Position numbers and translations under genes: made by a program. Positions 1-8,458 of a stretch of 40,610 bases of DNA are shown in pieces (the first letter of the stretch is position 1; every line of letters starts with the position of its first letter). The notes under the pieces are model-generated. The model did no database searches. It was not told where the DNA came from and was given only the letters and a program-made list of their open reading frames with translations. Source of the stretch: Clostridium sp. (GTDB lineage Bacteria; Bacillota; Clostridia; Clostridiales; Clostridiaceae); NCBI GenBank assembly GCA_015058375.1, contig SVCK01000129.1, forward strand, positions 1 to 40,610, given 5' to 3'.

Positions 1-18
1 AATATCTGAATTTAATAA

Positions 19-93
19 TCCGCGGTAGCTCAATGGTGGAGCACTCGGCTGTTAACCGATAGGTTGGAGGTTCGAGCCCTCTCCGCGGAGCCA
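19..93 (+). tRNA. tRNA-Asn (anticodon GTT)
   Basis: A complete cloverleaf can be drawn. The 7-bp acceptor stem pairs TCCGCGG (19-25) with CCGCGGA (83-89), followed by discriminator G90 and an encoded CCA (91-93). The anticodon arm is TCGG-CTGTTAA-CCGA, with anticodon GTT at 51-53, which reads Asn codons AAC and AAU. The T arm contains GGTTCGAGCC. A hairpin with a T-run follows directly, so this gene ends its transcript; any partner genes upstream are outside the window. Confidence 0.97.
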
Positions 94-95
94 GT

Positions 96-129
96 AAAAA
101 AGTAATAGTGATAGCTATTACTTTTTTTT
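96..129 (+). terminator. Terminator of the tRNA-Asn transcript
   Basis: AGTAATAG (101-108) pairs with CTATTACT (115-122) around a 6-nt loop. The stem is extended by an A-run on the left and followed by a run of eight T on the right. Confidence 0.85.
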
Positions 130-250
130 GTTATAAAATGTATTTTTAAAAATAGTGATTTTATACTTTAATAATGGATAAAAAAATGTATAATAAAATA
201 TGTTGATACAGTTATAAAAAATATTTTATAGTTTAGTGGGGATGAAATTA

Positions 251-1153
251 ATGAAAAGAAAAGAAAAAAAAATAGTTATAGGGTTTTTAATAATTTGCAT
301 ATTATTTATATCATTTTTAGCTATTAAAGCTTTAGAGGAACATAAGAAAAATGTTTATAGCAAAGTAGATTTAGTAAATGAATCAGTAAATAATACTGAA
401 GCAGATAATGTGAAAGTTACTCAATATTTAAAATTAGAGGATGATGTTAATGCAGACGATGCATTAGAGGTATTTCATAGAACAGAATCATTAATAAAGG
501 GAGAAAAGCAGTATCCAGTTAGAGATGATGGTAAAAAAGTAGTTTATTTAACTTTTGATGATGGACCTTCTACAACAAATACTCCAGGTATATTAGATGT
601 TTTAAAGCAAAATAATGTTAAAGCTACATTTTTTATAATGGGAAAACAAGTTGATTCATCAGATGAAGCAAAGCAATTATTAAAAAGAGAAGCGAATGAA
701 GGTCATGCAATAGCAAATCATACATATAGTCATGATTATGATTATTTATATCCTAATAGAATAATTAATGTGGAAAACTTTTGGAATGATGTGCAAAAAT
801 GTAACGATGTATTAAAGAGTGTTTTAGGAGATGATTTTTCTACTAGAACTGTTAGATTTCCTGGAGGATATTGGTCTTGGAAAGGAAGAGAAAATATAAG
901 ACCTATAATAGATCAAAATGCATATGCTATATTAGATTGGAATGCTTTGTCTAAGGATGCAGAAGGTAAGAAAAAGAATGCAGAAGAATTATTACAAGTT
1001 ACTAAAGAAACTGTAGAAAGTTTAGGTCCTAATGCTGATAGTGTTGTAATATTAATGCATGATACATATGGAAAAGAAGAAACAGTAAAATCCTTACAAG
1101 GAATAATAGATTATCTTAAAAATAAAGGATTTGAGTTTAGAACAATTAAGTAA
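251..1153 (+). CDS. Membrane-anchored polysaccharide (peptidoglycan) deacetylase
   Basis: A NodB-homology carbohydrate esterase (CE4 family) that probably removes acetyl groups from cell-wall N-acetylglucosamine outside the membrane. An N-terminal hydrophobic segment (about residues 8-26) follows a basic KRKEKK stretch and would anchor the enzyme. The CE4 motifs are in order: TFDDGP (from residue 101, with metal-binding Asp), HTYSH (H157 and H161 as metal ligands), RFPGGY, LDWNA, and LMHDT near the C terminus. I prefer ATG 251, because TGGGG at 237-241 sits at proper spacing; GTG 236 and ATG 242 are in-frame alternatives but overlap that site. The substrate is inferred from the family. No partner gene is evident; tldD follows after a 128-bp gap. 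Confidence 0.85.
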   Translation: MKRKEKKIVIGFLIICILFISFLAIKALEEHKKNVYSKVDLVNESVNNTEADNVKVTQYLKLEDDVNADDALEVFHRTESLIKGEKQYPVRDDGKKVVYLTFDDGPSTTNTPGILDVLKQNNVKATFFIMGKQVDSSDEAKQLLKREANEGHAIANHTYSHDYDYLYPNRIINVENFWNDVQKCNDVLKSVLGDDFSTRTVRFPGGYWSWKGRENIRPIIDQNAYAILDWNALSKDAEGKKKNAEELLQVTKETVESLGPNADSVVILMHDTYGKEETVKSLQGIIDYLKNKGFEFRTIK

Positions 1154-1211
1154 GAATATTAACATTAACATATTAAGATTAATATATTATGATAAAAATA
1201 GTCAAAATATA

Positions 1212-1241
1212 TTGATTTTGATATGTTATTTTATATATAAA
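1212..1241 (+). promoter_or_regulatory. Possible sigma-A promoter of tldD-pmbA
   Basis: TTGATT (1212-1217) and TATAAA (1236-1241) are separated by 18 nt. The surrounding DNA is extremely AT-rich, so a chance match is possible. Confidence 0.3.
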
Positions 1242-1281
1242 TAATATATAGATAAAATAAAGATTTGATAGGAGGCATAAA

Positions 1282-2664
1282 ATGATTTCGAGAGAAGTAG
1301 CAGCAAAAATATTATCAGAATGCTTAAAAACTGGTGGAGATTTTGCAGAAATTTTTGAAGAAGATTCTATATCAAACACTATAAAGTTATTGGATAATAA
1401 AGTTGAAAATGCTTTAGGAGGAAGAGCTTATGGAGTTGGTATTAGAATATTTAAAGGTTTAAAAAGTGTTTATGCATATACAAATGAAAATTCTTTGATG
1501 AGTCTTTTAGATACTGCTCATAAAGCTGCAACAGCTTTAGGTGATTCTAAAAAAGATGTTAGTATTATTATAAATAATGATGTTAATTATGTTAATGCTC
1601 ATAATATAAAATATTATCCTAATCAAATAGGATATGATAAAAAGATTATAAAGATGAAAGAAGCATATAAAAGTGCAAAAGATTTTAATTCTGAGATAAG
1701 TCAGGTAAGTGTACTATATATGGATAAAGATCAAAAGATATTAGTTGCTAATAGTGAAGGAATTTTTGCAGAAGATAGACGTACAAGAACACGTTTGTCA
1801 GTTACTGCTGTAGCTTCTAATAACAATGAAAATCAAATGGGATTTGAAGCACCAGGAGCATGTAAAGGATTTGAGATATTTGATACTATAGATCCATCTT
1901 ATTATGGTAAAGAAGCAGCAAGAAGTGCATATGTTATGCTTCATGCAAAGAATTGTCCAGCAGGTAATATGACCGTAGCTATCGATAATGGATTTGGAGG
2001 AGTCATATTTCATGAGGCTTGTGGTCATTCTTTAGAAGCTACATCTGTAGCTAAAGGAAATTCTGTCTTTGCTGATAAACTTGGTACTCAAATAGCTTCT
2101 GATAAAGTTACTGCTATTGATGATGGTACAATACCTAATGAATGGGGTTCATTAAATATTGATGATGAAGGTAACTTGACAAGAAAGAATGTGTTAATAG
2201 AAAATGGAATATTAAAATCATATATGGTAGATAAACTTAATGGACGTAGAATGGGGATGAAACCAACAGGAAATTCTAGAAGACAGAGTTATAAATATGC
2301 TCCAACTTCAAGAATGACTAGCACATATATAGCACCAGGAGATAGTACTCCAGAAGAAATAATAAGTTCTATATCAGAAGGGTTATATGCTAAAAAGTTA
2401 GGTGGAGGATCTGTAAATCCTGTTACAGGTGATTTTAATTTTGCAGTTCAAGAAGGGTATCTTGTAAAGAATGGTCAAATTCAAGAACCTGTAAGAGGGG
2501 CAAGTCTTATAGGTAAAGGAAGTAAAGTATTAATGGATATTGATATGGTTGGAAATAATTTTGCACTAGCACAAGGAATGTGTGGTTCAAGTTCTGGAAG
2601 TATTCCTGTAAATGTTGGTCAGCCAATGATAAGAGTTAAAGATATGACTGTAGGTGGAAGATAG
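1282..2664 (+). CDS. tldD: TldD-family metalloprotease, catalytic subunit
   Basis: Member of the TldD/PmbA (TldE) family, whose partners form a heterodimeric metalloprotease that degrades unfolded peptides and in some bacteria matures peptide antibiotics. The metal-binding motif HEACGH lies at residues 244-249, and a C-terminal Cys in GMCGSSSG (about C434) corresponds to the extra ligand region of E. coli TldD. The length of 460 aa is normal for the family. AGGAGG is well placed before the ATG at 1282. The next gene starts 10 nt after the stop and its ribosome site overlaps the stop codon, so the pair is almost certainly co-translated. No peptide-antibiotic precursor is visible nearby. Confidence 0.9.
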   Translation: MISREVAAKILSECLKTGGDFAEIFEEDSISNTIKLLDNKVENALGGRAYGVGIRIFKGLKSVYAYTNENSLMSLLDTAHKAATALGDSKKDVSIIINNDVNYVNAHNIKYYPNQIGYDKKIIKMKEAYKSAKDFNSEISQVSVLYMDKDQKILVANSEGIFAEDRRTRTRLSVTAVASNNNENQMGFEAPGACKGFEIFDTIDPSYYGKEAARSAYVMLHAKNCPAGNMTVAIDNGFGGVIFHEACGHSLEATSVAKGNSVFADKLGTQIASDKVTAIDDGTIPNEWGSLNIDDEGNLTRKNVLIENGILKSYMVDKLNGRRMGMKPTGNSRRQSYKYAPTSRMTSTYIAPGDSTPEEIISSISEGLYAKKLGGGSVNPVTGDFNFAVQEGYLVKNGQIQEPVRGASLIGKGSKVLMDIDMVGNNFALAQGMCGSSSGSIPVNVGQPMIRVKDMTVGGR

Positions 2665-2674
2665 GAGGTATATT

Positions 2675-4018
2675 ATGGAGTTTACTGAATTTAAAAATCT
2701 TTTATTTAATAAAGCTAAGAGTGAAGGCTTTGAAGATTGTGAAATATATTTTACTAATAGAGAAAACTTAAGTATATCTGTATATGAACAAGAAGTTGAA
2801 CAGTATAAACTAAATAAGGTTTTTGGATTATCTTTTAGAGGTAAATTTAAAGGCAAAATGGGATATTCATTTACAGAAATAATAGATGAAGATGCTATTG
2901 ATATACTTGTTAAGAATGCGAAAGATATTGCAATGGTAATTGAAAGTGAAGATATGCAGTTTATTTATAAAGGCGACAAAGAATATGCACATGTAAATTC
3001 TTATTCAAAAGAGCTTGAAAGCGTTGATTCGCAGAAGTTAATTGATATAGCTATGAATATTGAGAAGGAGGCTAAAAGTTATTCTGATAAAGTAGATAAT
3101 ATATCTGGATGCGTTATATCTTATCTAAATTCAAATTATGGAATTTATAATACTAAAGGATTAGCTTTAAATAATAAGATAAACCTTTTAAGTGCATATG
3201 TTGTTCCAGTAGTTAAGGATGGTAAAAATAAATATAATGGTGATGGATATTCAATAGCATATTCAATAGATGAATTAGATGCTAAAAAGATTGCTAAAGA
3301 AGGAGTAGAAGATGCTTTATCCAAAATTGGAGGAAGATCAATTCCAACAGGAAAGTATAAAGCTATTATAAATAATAAAGCAATGGTATCATTATTAAGC
3401 ACATTTGCAGACATATTTAATGCTAATGCAGCACAAAAGGGATTATCTTTGTTAAAAGATAAAGAAGGAGAAATAATTGCTTCTGATATTATAACAATTA
3501 TAGATGATCCACATTTAGATAAAGGACTTGCATCAACTCCTTTTGATGATGAAGGTGTTGCAACTTATAAAAAGGAAGTTGTATCTAATGGAAAACTTAT
3601 TACATTACTTCATAATTTAAAGACAGCTCATAAGGCTGGAATAAAAAGTACTGGAAATGGATTTAAGGCTTCATATTCTGGAACTGTAGGAGTAGACGCT
3701 ACCAATCTTTATATTAAAAATGGAAATAAAACTTTAGATAAATTAATGAATGATGTTAATGAAGGTGTGATGATTACAGAATTTTCAGGATTGCATTCAG
3801 GTGCTAATTCTATAACAGGTGATTTTTCACTAAGTGCTAAAGGCTTTTATATAAAAGATGGAAAAAAATCTTATCCAATAGAACAGATAACAGTAGCAGG
3901 AAATTTCTTTGAATTATTAAAGATTATTGATGATATTGCAGATGATTTAAAATTTCCAATGAGTAGTATTGGGGCTCCATCAGTAAAAGTTAAAGAGTTA
4001 TCAATAGCTGGAAAATAA
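2675..4018 (+). CDS. pmbA: TldE/PmbA-family protease partner subunit
   Basis: Second member of the TldD/PmbA pair (447 aa). It shares the family's C-terminal region (ITGDFSLSAKGFYIKDG, then a region ending SIGAPSVKVKELSIAGK) but has no HExxxH motif, as expected for the non-catalytic TldE partner. I place the start at ATG 2675: AGGAGG at 2663-2668 overlaps the tldD stop and is 6-7 nt away. An in-frame GTG at 2654 lies inside tldD and has no ribosome site. A strong hairpin follows the gene. Confidence 0.88.
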   Translation: MEFTEFKNLLFNKAKSEGFEDCEIYFTNRENLSISVYEQEVEQYKLNKVFGLSFRGKFKGKMGYSFTEIIDEDAIDILVKNAKDIAMVIESEDMQFIYKGDKEYAHVNSYSKELESVDSQKLIDIAMNIEKEAKSYSDKVDNISGCVISYLNSNYGIYNTKGLALNNKINLLSAYVVPVVKDGKNKYNGDGYSIAYSIDELDAKKIAKEGVEDALSKIGGRSIPTGKYKAIINNKAMVSLLSTFADIFNANAAQKGLSLLKDKEGEIIASDIITIIDDPHLDKGLASTPFDDEGVATYKKEVVSNGKLITLLHNLKTAHKAGIKSTGNGFKASYSGTVGVDATNLYIKNGNKTLDKLMNDVNEGVMITEFSGLHSGANSITGDFSLSAKGFYIKDGKKSYPIEQITVAGNFFELLKIIDDIADDLKFPMSSIGAPSVKVKELSIAGK

Positions 4019-4042
4019 AAGGAGTATAAAAGATATCCTAAA

Positions 4043-4084
4043 AAAAGAATTGCTGTAAGTAAAAAATCTTACAGCAATTTTTTT
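4043..4084. terminator. Bidirectional terminator between pmbA and the ltaS-like gene
   Basis: ATTGCTGTAAG (4049-4059) pairs perfectly with CTTACAGCAAT (4068-4078) around an 8-nt loop. T-rich and A-rich flanks suit termination in both directions between convergent genes. Confidence 0.9.
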
Positions 4085-4106
4085 GAAATTAAATTATGTT
4101 AATTTC

Positions 4107-5972
4107 TTATTTATTGAAATAATTACTTCTAATCATTTTATCAGAAAGTTCTAAGATATTAGTTAGTTGTTTTGCATCTTCTTCAGATACATTATCACCT
4201 CTTACAACTCCATTTGTTGTAATTGAAATATTTCTATTTGTATTAAGAAGATTTCTACCTAAAGCTGTATTTTGATAAACATTTGAATCAACTCCAAGCA
4301 TATATAGAAGAGTTGGCATTATATCCATTTGTCCACCAAAAGTATCAAATGTTTTTGGTGCTACAGTACTATTTTTAGTATAAATTATAAGTGGTACTGT
4401 TGGTTCACCATTATCTAGGAACCAGTCTTCTTTATTAGATAAATTTTCAATACTACTATTATAATATTTATGAACTCCAGTATGATCACCTACTATAGCA
4501 ATAGTAGTATTATCAAGTAATCCTTGCGAATCAAGTTTATCTAAAAATTCTTTAATAGCAGCATCTGTATAATGAACACTTTGGAAGTAACCTCCAAGCT
4601 CGCTTTCATCAAGCTCACTATTAAGTTTTAATTCTCTTAAGTTAGTTGGAAGATCAAATGGTCCATGGCTTGTTAATGTTATTGTATGAGCATAAAATGG
4701 AGTCTTTAAATCTTTAAGTTTATCTGCAGTTTGTGAAAAATAACTTTTATCACTTATTCCCATACCAATTTCATCGCTATGGTCAAATGCAAAGTAATCT
4801 ATAAATTCTTCAAAAGCAATTCCGCCTCTTAAAGCGTTTGTGTAATTCCAAAAAGAACCTTTATCAGGATGTATAGATATTTGAGAATATCCTTCGTTAC
4901 CTAATATTTTTGGAAGTGAATTATATGTTGTATTAGGATATCTAAAGAAAGTACATCCTCTTCTAAGTGGTAACATTGAAGTATTAATCATTAAATCACT
5001 GTCTGAACTTGTTCCTTCATTAACTTGTTCGTAAATGTTAGGAAAGTAAATACTTTCATTAACAAGTTTATTAAGATTTGGAGTGATTTCTTGACCATCA
5101 ATAGACTTTCCTATTACAAAATCTTCTAGAGATTCAACTTGAATTACTATAAGATTTTTTCCTTTAGAAATACCTGCATATTCATTATTAGGTAAGTCTT
5201 CATTTTTCCATTTGTAATATTCTTCAATCTTTTCATTTTCTTTATCTGTTAGTGTATAAGGTTTAGAATCTCTATAAACAGTATACAAATCTATTACATG
5301 ATACCCAACTGAAGTAAAATATTTGCATGTATTAGTTGGGTCATAATCATCAAATAAGTACGAATTATGAACATTTTCATTTCCTAAAACATTAATGTTG
5401 AATGGAACGTATATAACATATATTAAAGGAATTATAAATGCAATTAAAAATGTTTTTATAGCTTTACTACCTAAGCCTTTTTTATATGTACTTCTTGTAA
5501 AGAATACATATATTCCTAATATAATTATGTCTAAAAATAATACTAAATCGGTTATTGAAAGCATTGAATATACTGCTCCACCTAAGTTATCTAGGTTTGC
5601 TGTTTGAGTTAATATAAGTACTGAAGGAACAGTTAAGAAACCTCTAAAATACATTACATCTAATAATACTAATGCAGTAATAAATATATCAATTATAAAT
5701 AAGTAAATTACCCTTCCTCTATTTTTAAATAAAAATGCAAAGCTAAGAAATAAAAGAGTAAAGGCTAAGTAATATGAAAAGAAATAATGAGTCTTAGAAT
5801 ATCCAAGAGCAATATCTAAATCATAAGGGTTATTATTTTGAATATATCCTTGTAAAACAATACCCTTAAAAATTATACCTACAAGAGGAATAATGAATAG
5901 ACCTATTTTGATAAAGTCTTGTTTTGATAATGATTTAAAATAGTCTTTAATATTGGTAATTATTTTATTCAT
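4107..5972 (-). CDS. ltaS: LtaS-like phosphoglycerol transferase / sulfatase-fold membrane enzyme
   Basis: Membrane enzyme of the lipoteichoic acid synthase family (621 aa). About five transmembrane helices fill residues 20-200, followed by an extracellular alkaline-phosphatase/sulfatase-fold domain. Visible sites are VIQVESLE (metal-binding Glu280), the nucleophile region NEGTSSDSD (319-326), and GDHTG with YTKN further on. In typical LtaS proteins the nucleophile is Thr in KTSDSE; aligned on the SDS core, the equivalent residue here is Ser322 and the Thr lies one place earlier. The start is supported by AGAGGTG and by a TTGATA-17-TATAAT promoter. The substrate is inferred from the family; a paralogue using another glycerophosphate acceptor is possible. 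Confidence 0.85.
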   Translation of the reverse strand: MNKIITNIKDYFKSLSKQDFIKIGLFIIPLVGIIFKGIVLQGYIQNNNPYDLDIALGYSKTHYFFSYYLAFTLLFLSFAFLFKNRGRVIYLFIIDIFITALVLLDVMYFRGFLTVPSVLILTQTANLDNLGGAVYSMLSITDLVLFLDIIILGIYVFFTRSTYKKGLGSKAIKTFLIAFIIPLIYVIYVPFNINVLGNENVHNSYLFDDYDPTNTCKYFTSVGYHVIDLYTVYRDSKPYTLTDKENEKIEEYYKWKNEDLPNNEYAGISKGKNLIVIQVESLEDFVIGKSIDGQEITPNLNKLVNESIYFPNIYEQVNEGTSSDSDLMINTSMLPLRRGCTFFRYPNTTYNSLPKILGNEGYSQISIHPDKGSFWNYTNALRGGIAFEEFIDYFAFDHSDEIGMGISDKSYFSQTADKLKDLKTPFYAHTITLTSHGPFDLPTNLRELKLNSELDESELGGYFQSVHYTDAAIKEFLDKLDSQGLLDNTTIAIVGDHTGVHKYYNSSIENLSNKEDWFLDNGEPTVPLIIYTKNSTVAPKTFDTFGGQMDIMPTLLYMLGVDSNVYQNTALGRNLLNTNRNISITTNGVVRGDNVSEEDAKQLTNILELSDKMIRSNYFNK

Positions 5973-6001
5973 GGTACACCTCTTTCTAATAAATCATTTA
6001 A

Positions 6002-6030
6002 ATTATATTACAGTTAATAACTATTATCAA
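6002..6030 (-). promoter_or_regulatory. Sigma-A promoter of the ltaS-like gene
   Basis: On the minus strand, TTGATA (6025-6030) and TATAAT (6002-6007) are separated by exactly 17 nt, about 30 nt upstream of the start codon. Confidence 0.65.
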
Positions 6031-6073
6031 ATTTATAAATAAATCTTAATAAACTGTCATGCTAGTTAAATAT

Positions 6074-6099
6074 TTGTTTGTAGTAAGATATGGTATAAT
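6074..6099 (+). promoter_or_regulatory. Extended -10 promoter of the FAD oxidoreductase gene
   Basis: TGGTATAAT (6091-6099) is a perfect extended -10 element (TGnTATAAT). The upstream -35 region is T-rich without a good TTGACA match at 17 nt, which is common for extended -10 promoters. Confidence 0.5.
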
Positions 6100-6132
6100 T
6101 AATATTAGAAAAGCTTTTTGGAGGAAAATCTT

Positions 6133-7086
6133 ATGAAGGAATATGACTTGATAATAGTAGGTGGTGGAATAGCTGGAATGACTGCAGCTTTATCTGCTGC
6201 TAAAGAAAATATAGATAAGATATTAATAATAGAGAGAGAAGAAATATTAGGAGGAGCTCTTAACCAATGTATTTTTAATGGATTTGGTGAAGAAATTTTA
6301 GATAGAAAAGTAACAGGACCTGAATATATATATTATTTGGAAGAAAGAATTAAAAATAGTTCTGTAGAAATAAAACTTAATGCATCAGTATTAGAAGTTT
6401 TAGAAGATAAAGTTGTAAGATACGTATCACCAGATGAAGGTGTAGTTGATGTTAAAGGAAAAGCTGTTATTTTAGCATCAGGATGTAGAGAAAAATATAC
6501 AGGTAATATTGATATATCTACTAATAGTCTTGTTGGAATATATACTATTGGAAATGCTCATAGAATAATTACTTTAGAAGGTTATATGCCAGGTAAAAGA
6601 CCAGTTATAGTTGTAAGTAGTAGATGGGGGCTTGTAGTAGCTAGAAGAATAGTAATTGAAGGTGGAAAAATTCAAGGCCTTTTAATTGATAAATGGGAAG
6701 ATTTTGAGTTTAATGAAGAGGATAAAGAATTGATTAGAGATTTTGATATACCTGTAATTGAAAATCATAAGATAATTAAAATATATGGAAATGAGAGAAT
6801 TGAAGGTGTAATTGTTAAAAATCTTAATAATAATCAAGAAAATAAAATAAAGTGCGATTCATTAATTATGTCTGTTGGATATTTTCCTGAAAAAGATATG
6901 GTAGAAAATTTGAACTTAGATATTAATGACTATACTAAGAGCATTGAGGTAAATGATTATCAAACTAATATACAAGGTCTATTTGCTTGTGGAAATTTTA
7001 TATATGGAATTCATGCATTAAAAGAAAGTGGTGTAAATGGAATAGATGCAGGTATAGCTGCATCTAAGTATATAAAGAATTTATAG
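6133..7086 (+). CDS. FAD-dependent pyridine-nucleotide-disulfide-type oxidoreductase, degenerate NAD site
   Basis: A 317-aa flavoprotein. The N-terminal FAD-binding Rossmann motif is intact (IIVGGGIAG, glycines at 10-15). GGALNQCIFNGFG (C45) and ASGCRE (C118) match a group of NAD(FAD) dehydrogenases often coded beside glycerol-3-phosphate dehydrogenase-like GlpA and a DUF1667 protein; neither partner is here. The second nucleotide-binding motif, usually GSGDIG before GLxxARR, reads VSSRWG (161-166), so two of three glycines are lost. Start ATG 6133 follows GGAGGA; an in-frame TTG at 6118 overlaps that site. The last 23 bp overlap the convergent SGNH gene. The substrate is unknown. Confidence 0.75.
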   Translation: MKEYDLIIVGGGIAGMTAALSAAKENIDKILIIEREEILGGALNQCIFNGFGEEILDRKVTGPEYIYYLEERIKNSSVEIKLNASVLEVLEDKVVRYVSPDEGVVDVKGKAVILASGCREKYTGNIDISTNSLVGIYTIGNAHRIITLEGYMPGKRPVIVVSSRWGLVVARRIVIEGGKIQGLLIDKWEDFEFNEEDKELIRDFDIPVIENHKIIKIYGNERIEGVIVKNLNNNQENKIKCDSLIMSVGYFPEKDMVENLNLDINDYTKSIEVNDYQTNIQGLFACGNFIYGIHALKESGVNGIDAGIAASKYIKNL

Positions 7087-7639
7087 TTTTAATAAATTCA
7101 TCAAGTAATAAATTATTTCCTAGGGAATTTAAATGAACTCCGTCGATATAAATATTTTTGGCGCTATTAATAGCAGTTAATGAATAGAAATCAACATAAG
7201 TAATAAAATGTTGATTACATAATTTAATAAGTTCTTTTCTTAGTATTGGAAGACTTTTGATACAGTAAGAATATAAATCAGATGGTAGGAATAATTTTTC
7301 TGCCATCTGTTTGTTTAAGTAAGGAGGAATACCTAAAATAATTTTACTGTCTTTAGAATCTTTAATCATTAATTCGATATTATCAATTATAGATTTTACA
7401 GATCTGCCACAAAGCAAATCGTTAGTACCACCCATTATAAAAATTTCAGATGGATTTAATGATACAACATCATTGTAGTATCTACTTAGCATAGATGGAG
7501 TTGTATCACCATTTATTGATTTATTAATAACTTTAATATCAGGAAGTATTTTAGATAATTTATAAGCCCATGAATCCTTTTTAGGTACTCCATAACCAAA
7601 AGTTAAGCTATCACCAATTAAAACAAGAATATTGTTCAT
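7064..7639 (-). CDS. SGNH/GDSL-family hydrolase (lipase/esterase)
   Basis: A 191-aa cytoplasmic-type SGNH hydrolase without a signal peptide. The catalytic blocks are present: block I LIGDSLTFGYG with Ser11, block III GGTNDL with the oxyanion Asn, and block V DGVHLN with the Asp and His of the triad. The natural ester substrate cannot be read from the sequence. The start is ATG 7639 or GTG 7648; neither has a strong ribosome site. It lies 16 nt (or 7 nt) after the stop of the upstream RusA-like gene, so the two are probably one transcript. Its 3' end overlaps the end of the convergent oxidoreductase gene. Confidence 0.85.
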   Translation of the reverse strand: MNNILVLIGDSLTFGYGVPKKDSWAYKLSKILPDIKVINKSINGDTTPSMLSRYYNDVVSLNPSEIFIMGGTNDLLCGRSVKSIIDNIELMIKDSKDSKIILGIPPYLNKQMAEKLFLPSDLYSYCIKSLPILRKELIKLCNQHFITYVDFYSLTAINSAKNIYIDGVHLNSLGNNLLLDEFIKTINSLYT

Positions 7640-7655
7640 ATTTTGCACTTTCTTT

Positions 7656-8276
7656 CTAATATAATTTCTTCAAACACTTTTTACATATAATAGTTTTCCC
7701 TTTGTCAGCAGTAATAAAATCATTATCAATTATCTGCTTATTACAGATTGAACAGATATCTTTAGGTACAAGTTGTGTGATTTTATTTTCTTTAACTATT
7801 TTTGAAGATATATTTTTCTTTATAGGTGAATATAATTTTTTTTCTCGTGGAGTGTCATTTTTAACTATATTATAAGTTAAAGAATATTCACTTTCTCCGA
7901 ATAATTCTAATTCAAACCTTGGATGTTCTTTATCATAGAATTCTTCAACTATAATATTTCTCACTTGAGCATCGTTGACAATTAACCCGCTTTTTTCTAT
8001 GCCGTCAAAAATACTTTTTGTAATGTTTATAGTATCAGGATGACGTTTTTCACTTTTATAATAAACTTTTAGTATTGCAGTAAGACTTTCTTCAAGAATT
8101 ACATCTGGATTTTGAACTCTTGCTACATAAGCTATTTCTTGTTCATATAATGCATATCTATCATGATAATTACCAGAATTAGAAGGAAGTATTGCACGTC
8201 CTTGAGCATTATGTAATTTGAAATTTGATTTTGTTATAGGAGATCCAGCAACAATTACTTTTGCATATGATGCCAT
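7656..8276 (-). CDS. RusA-like protein with C-terminal zinc ribbon
   Basis: A 206-aa protein. Residues about 1-135 resemble the RusA Holliday-junction endonuclease family. HPDTINITK, a 21-residue interval and NDAQV reproduce the RusA spacing: D81 = E. coli D70, K87 = K76, D102 = D91. The second catalytic Asp (E. coli D72) is Ile83 here, so activity is uncertain. A basic linker leads to a CxxC...CxxC ribbon (CSIC and CKKC, residues about 175-201), a likely Zn-binding nucleic-acid-binding tail absent from classic RusA. AGGTGG precedes the ATG. RusA genes are usually phage-borne, but no phage genes surround this one. It shares a transcript with the SGNH hydrolase. Confidence 0.65.
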   Translation of the reverse strand: MASYAKVIVAGSPITKSNFKLHNAQGRAILPSNSGNYHDRYALYEQEIAYVARVQNPDVILEESLTAILKVYYKSEKRHPDTINITKSIFDGIEKSGLIVNDAQVRNIIVEEFYDKEHPRFELELFGESEYSLTYNIVKNDTPREKKLYSPIKKNISSKIVKENKITQLVPKDICSICNKQIIDNDFITADKGKTIICKKCLKKLY

Positions 8277-8389
8277 TAGAATCAGTCCACCTTTTTATAA
8301 AAAATTAATGATATTCTTAATTCTTTATAATAAATTAAGAATATAGATTTAAATATACTCTATAATAAAAATAAGTACAAGTTAATTAA

Positions 8390-8418
8390 TTGATATAAAA
8401 ATGTATATAAAGTATAAT
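8390..8418 (+). promoter_or_regulatory. Sigma-A promoter of tsaD
   Basis: TTGATA (8390-8395) and TATAAT (8413-8418) are separated by exactly 17 nt, 40 nt upstream of the tsaD start. Confidence 0.7.
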
Positions 8419-8458
8419 ACATATTGACTTAAAAAAGGAAAAACGAGGGATAGTAAAG

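Noticed and set aside
2587-2856. 89-codon minus-strand frame across the tldD/pmbA junction
   Set aside because: Both plus-strand genes are certain family members; the antisense frame has no domain or start signal.
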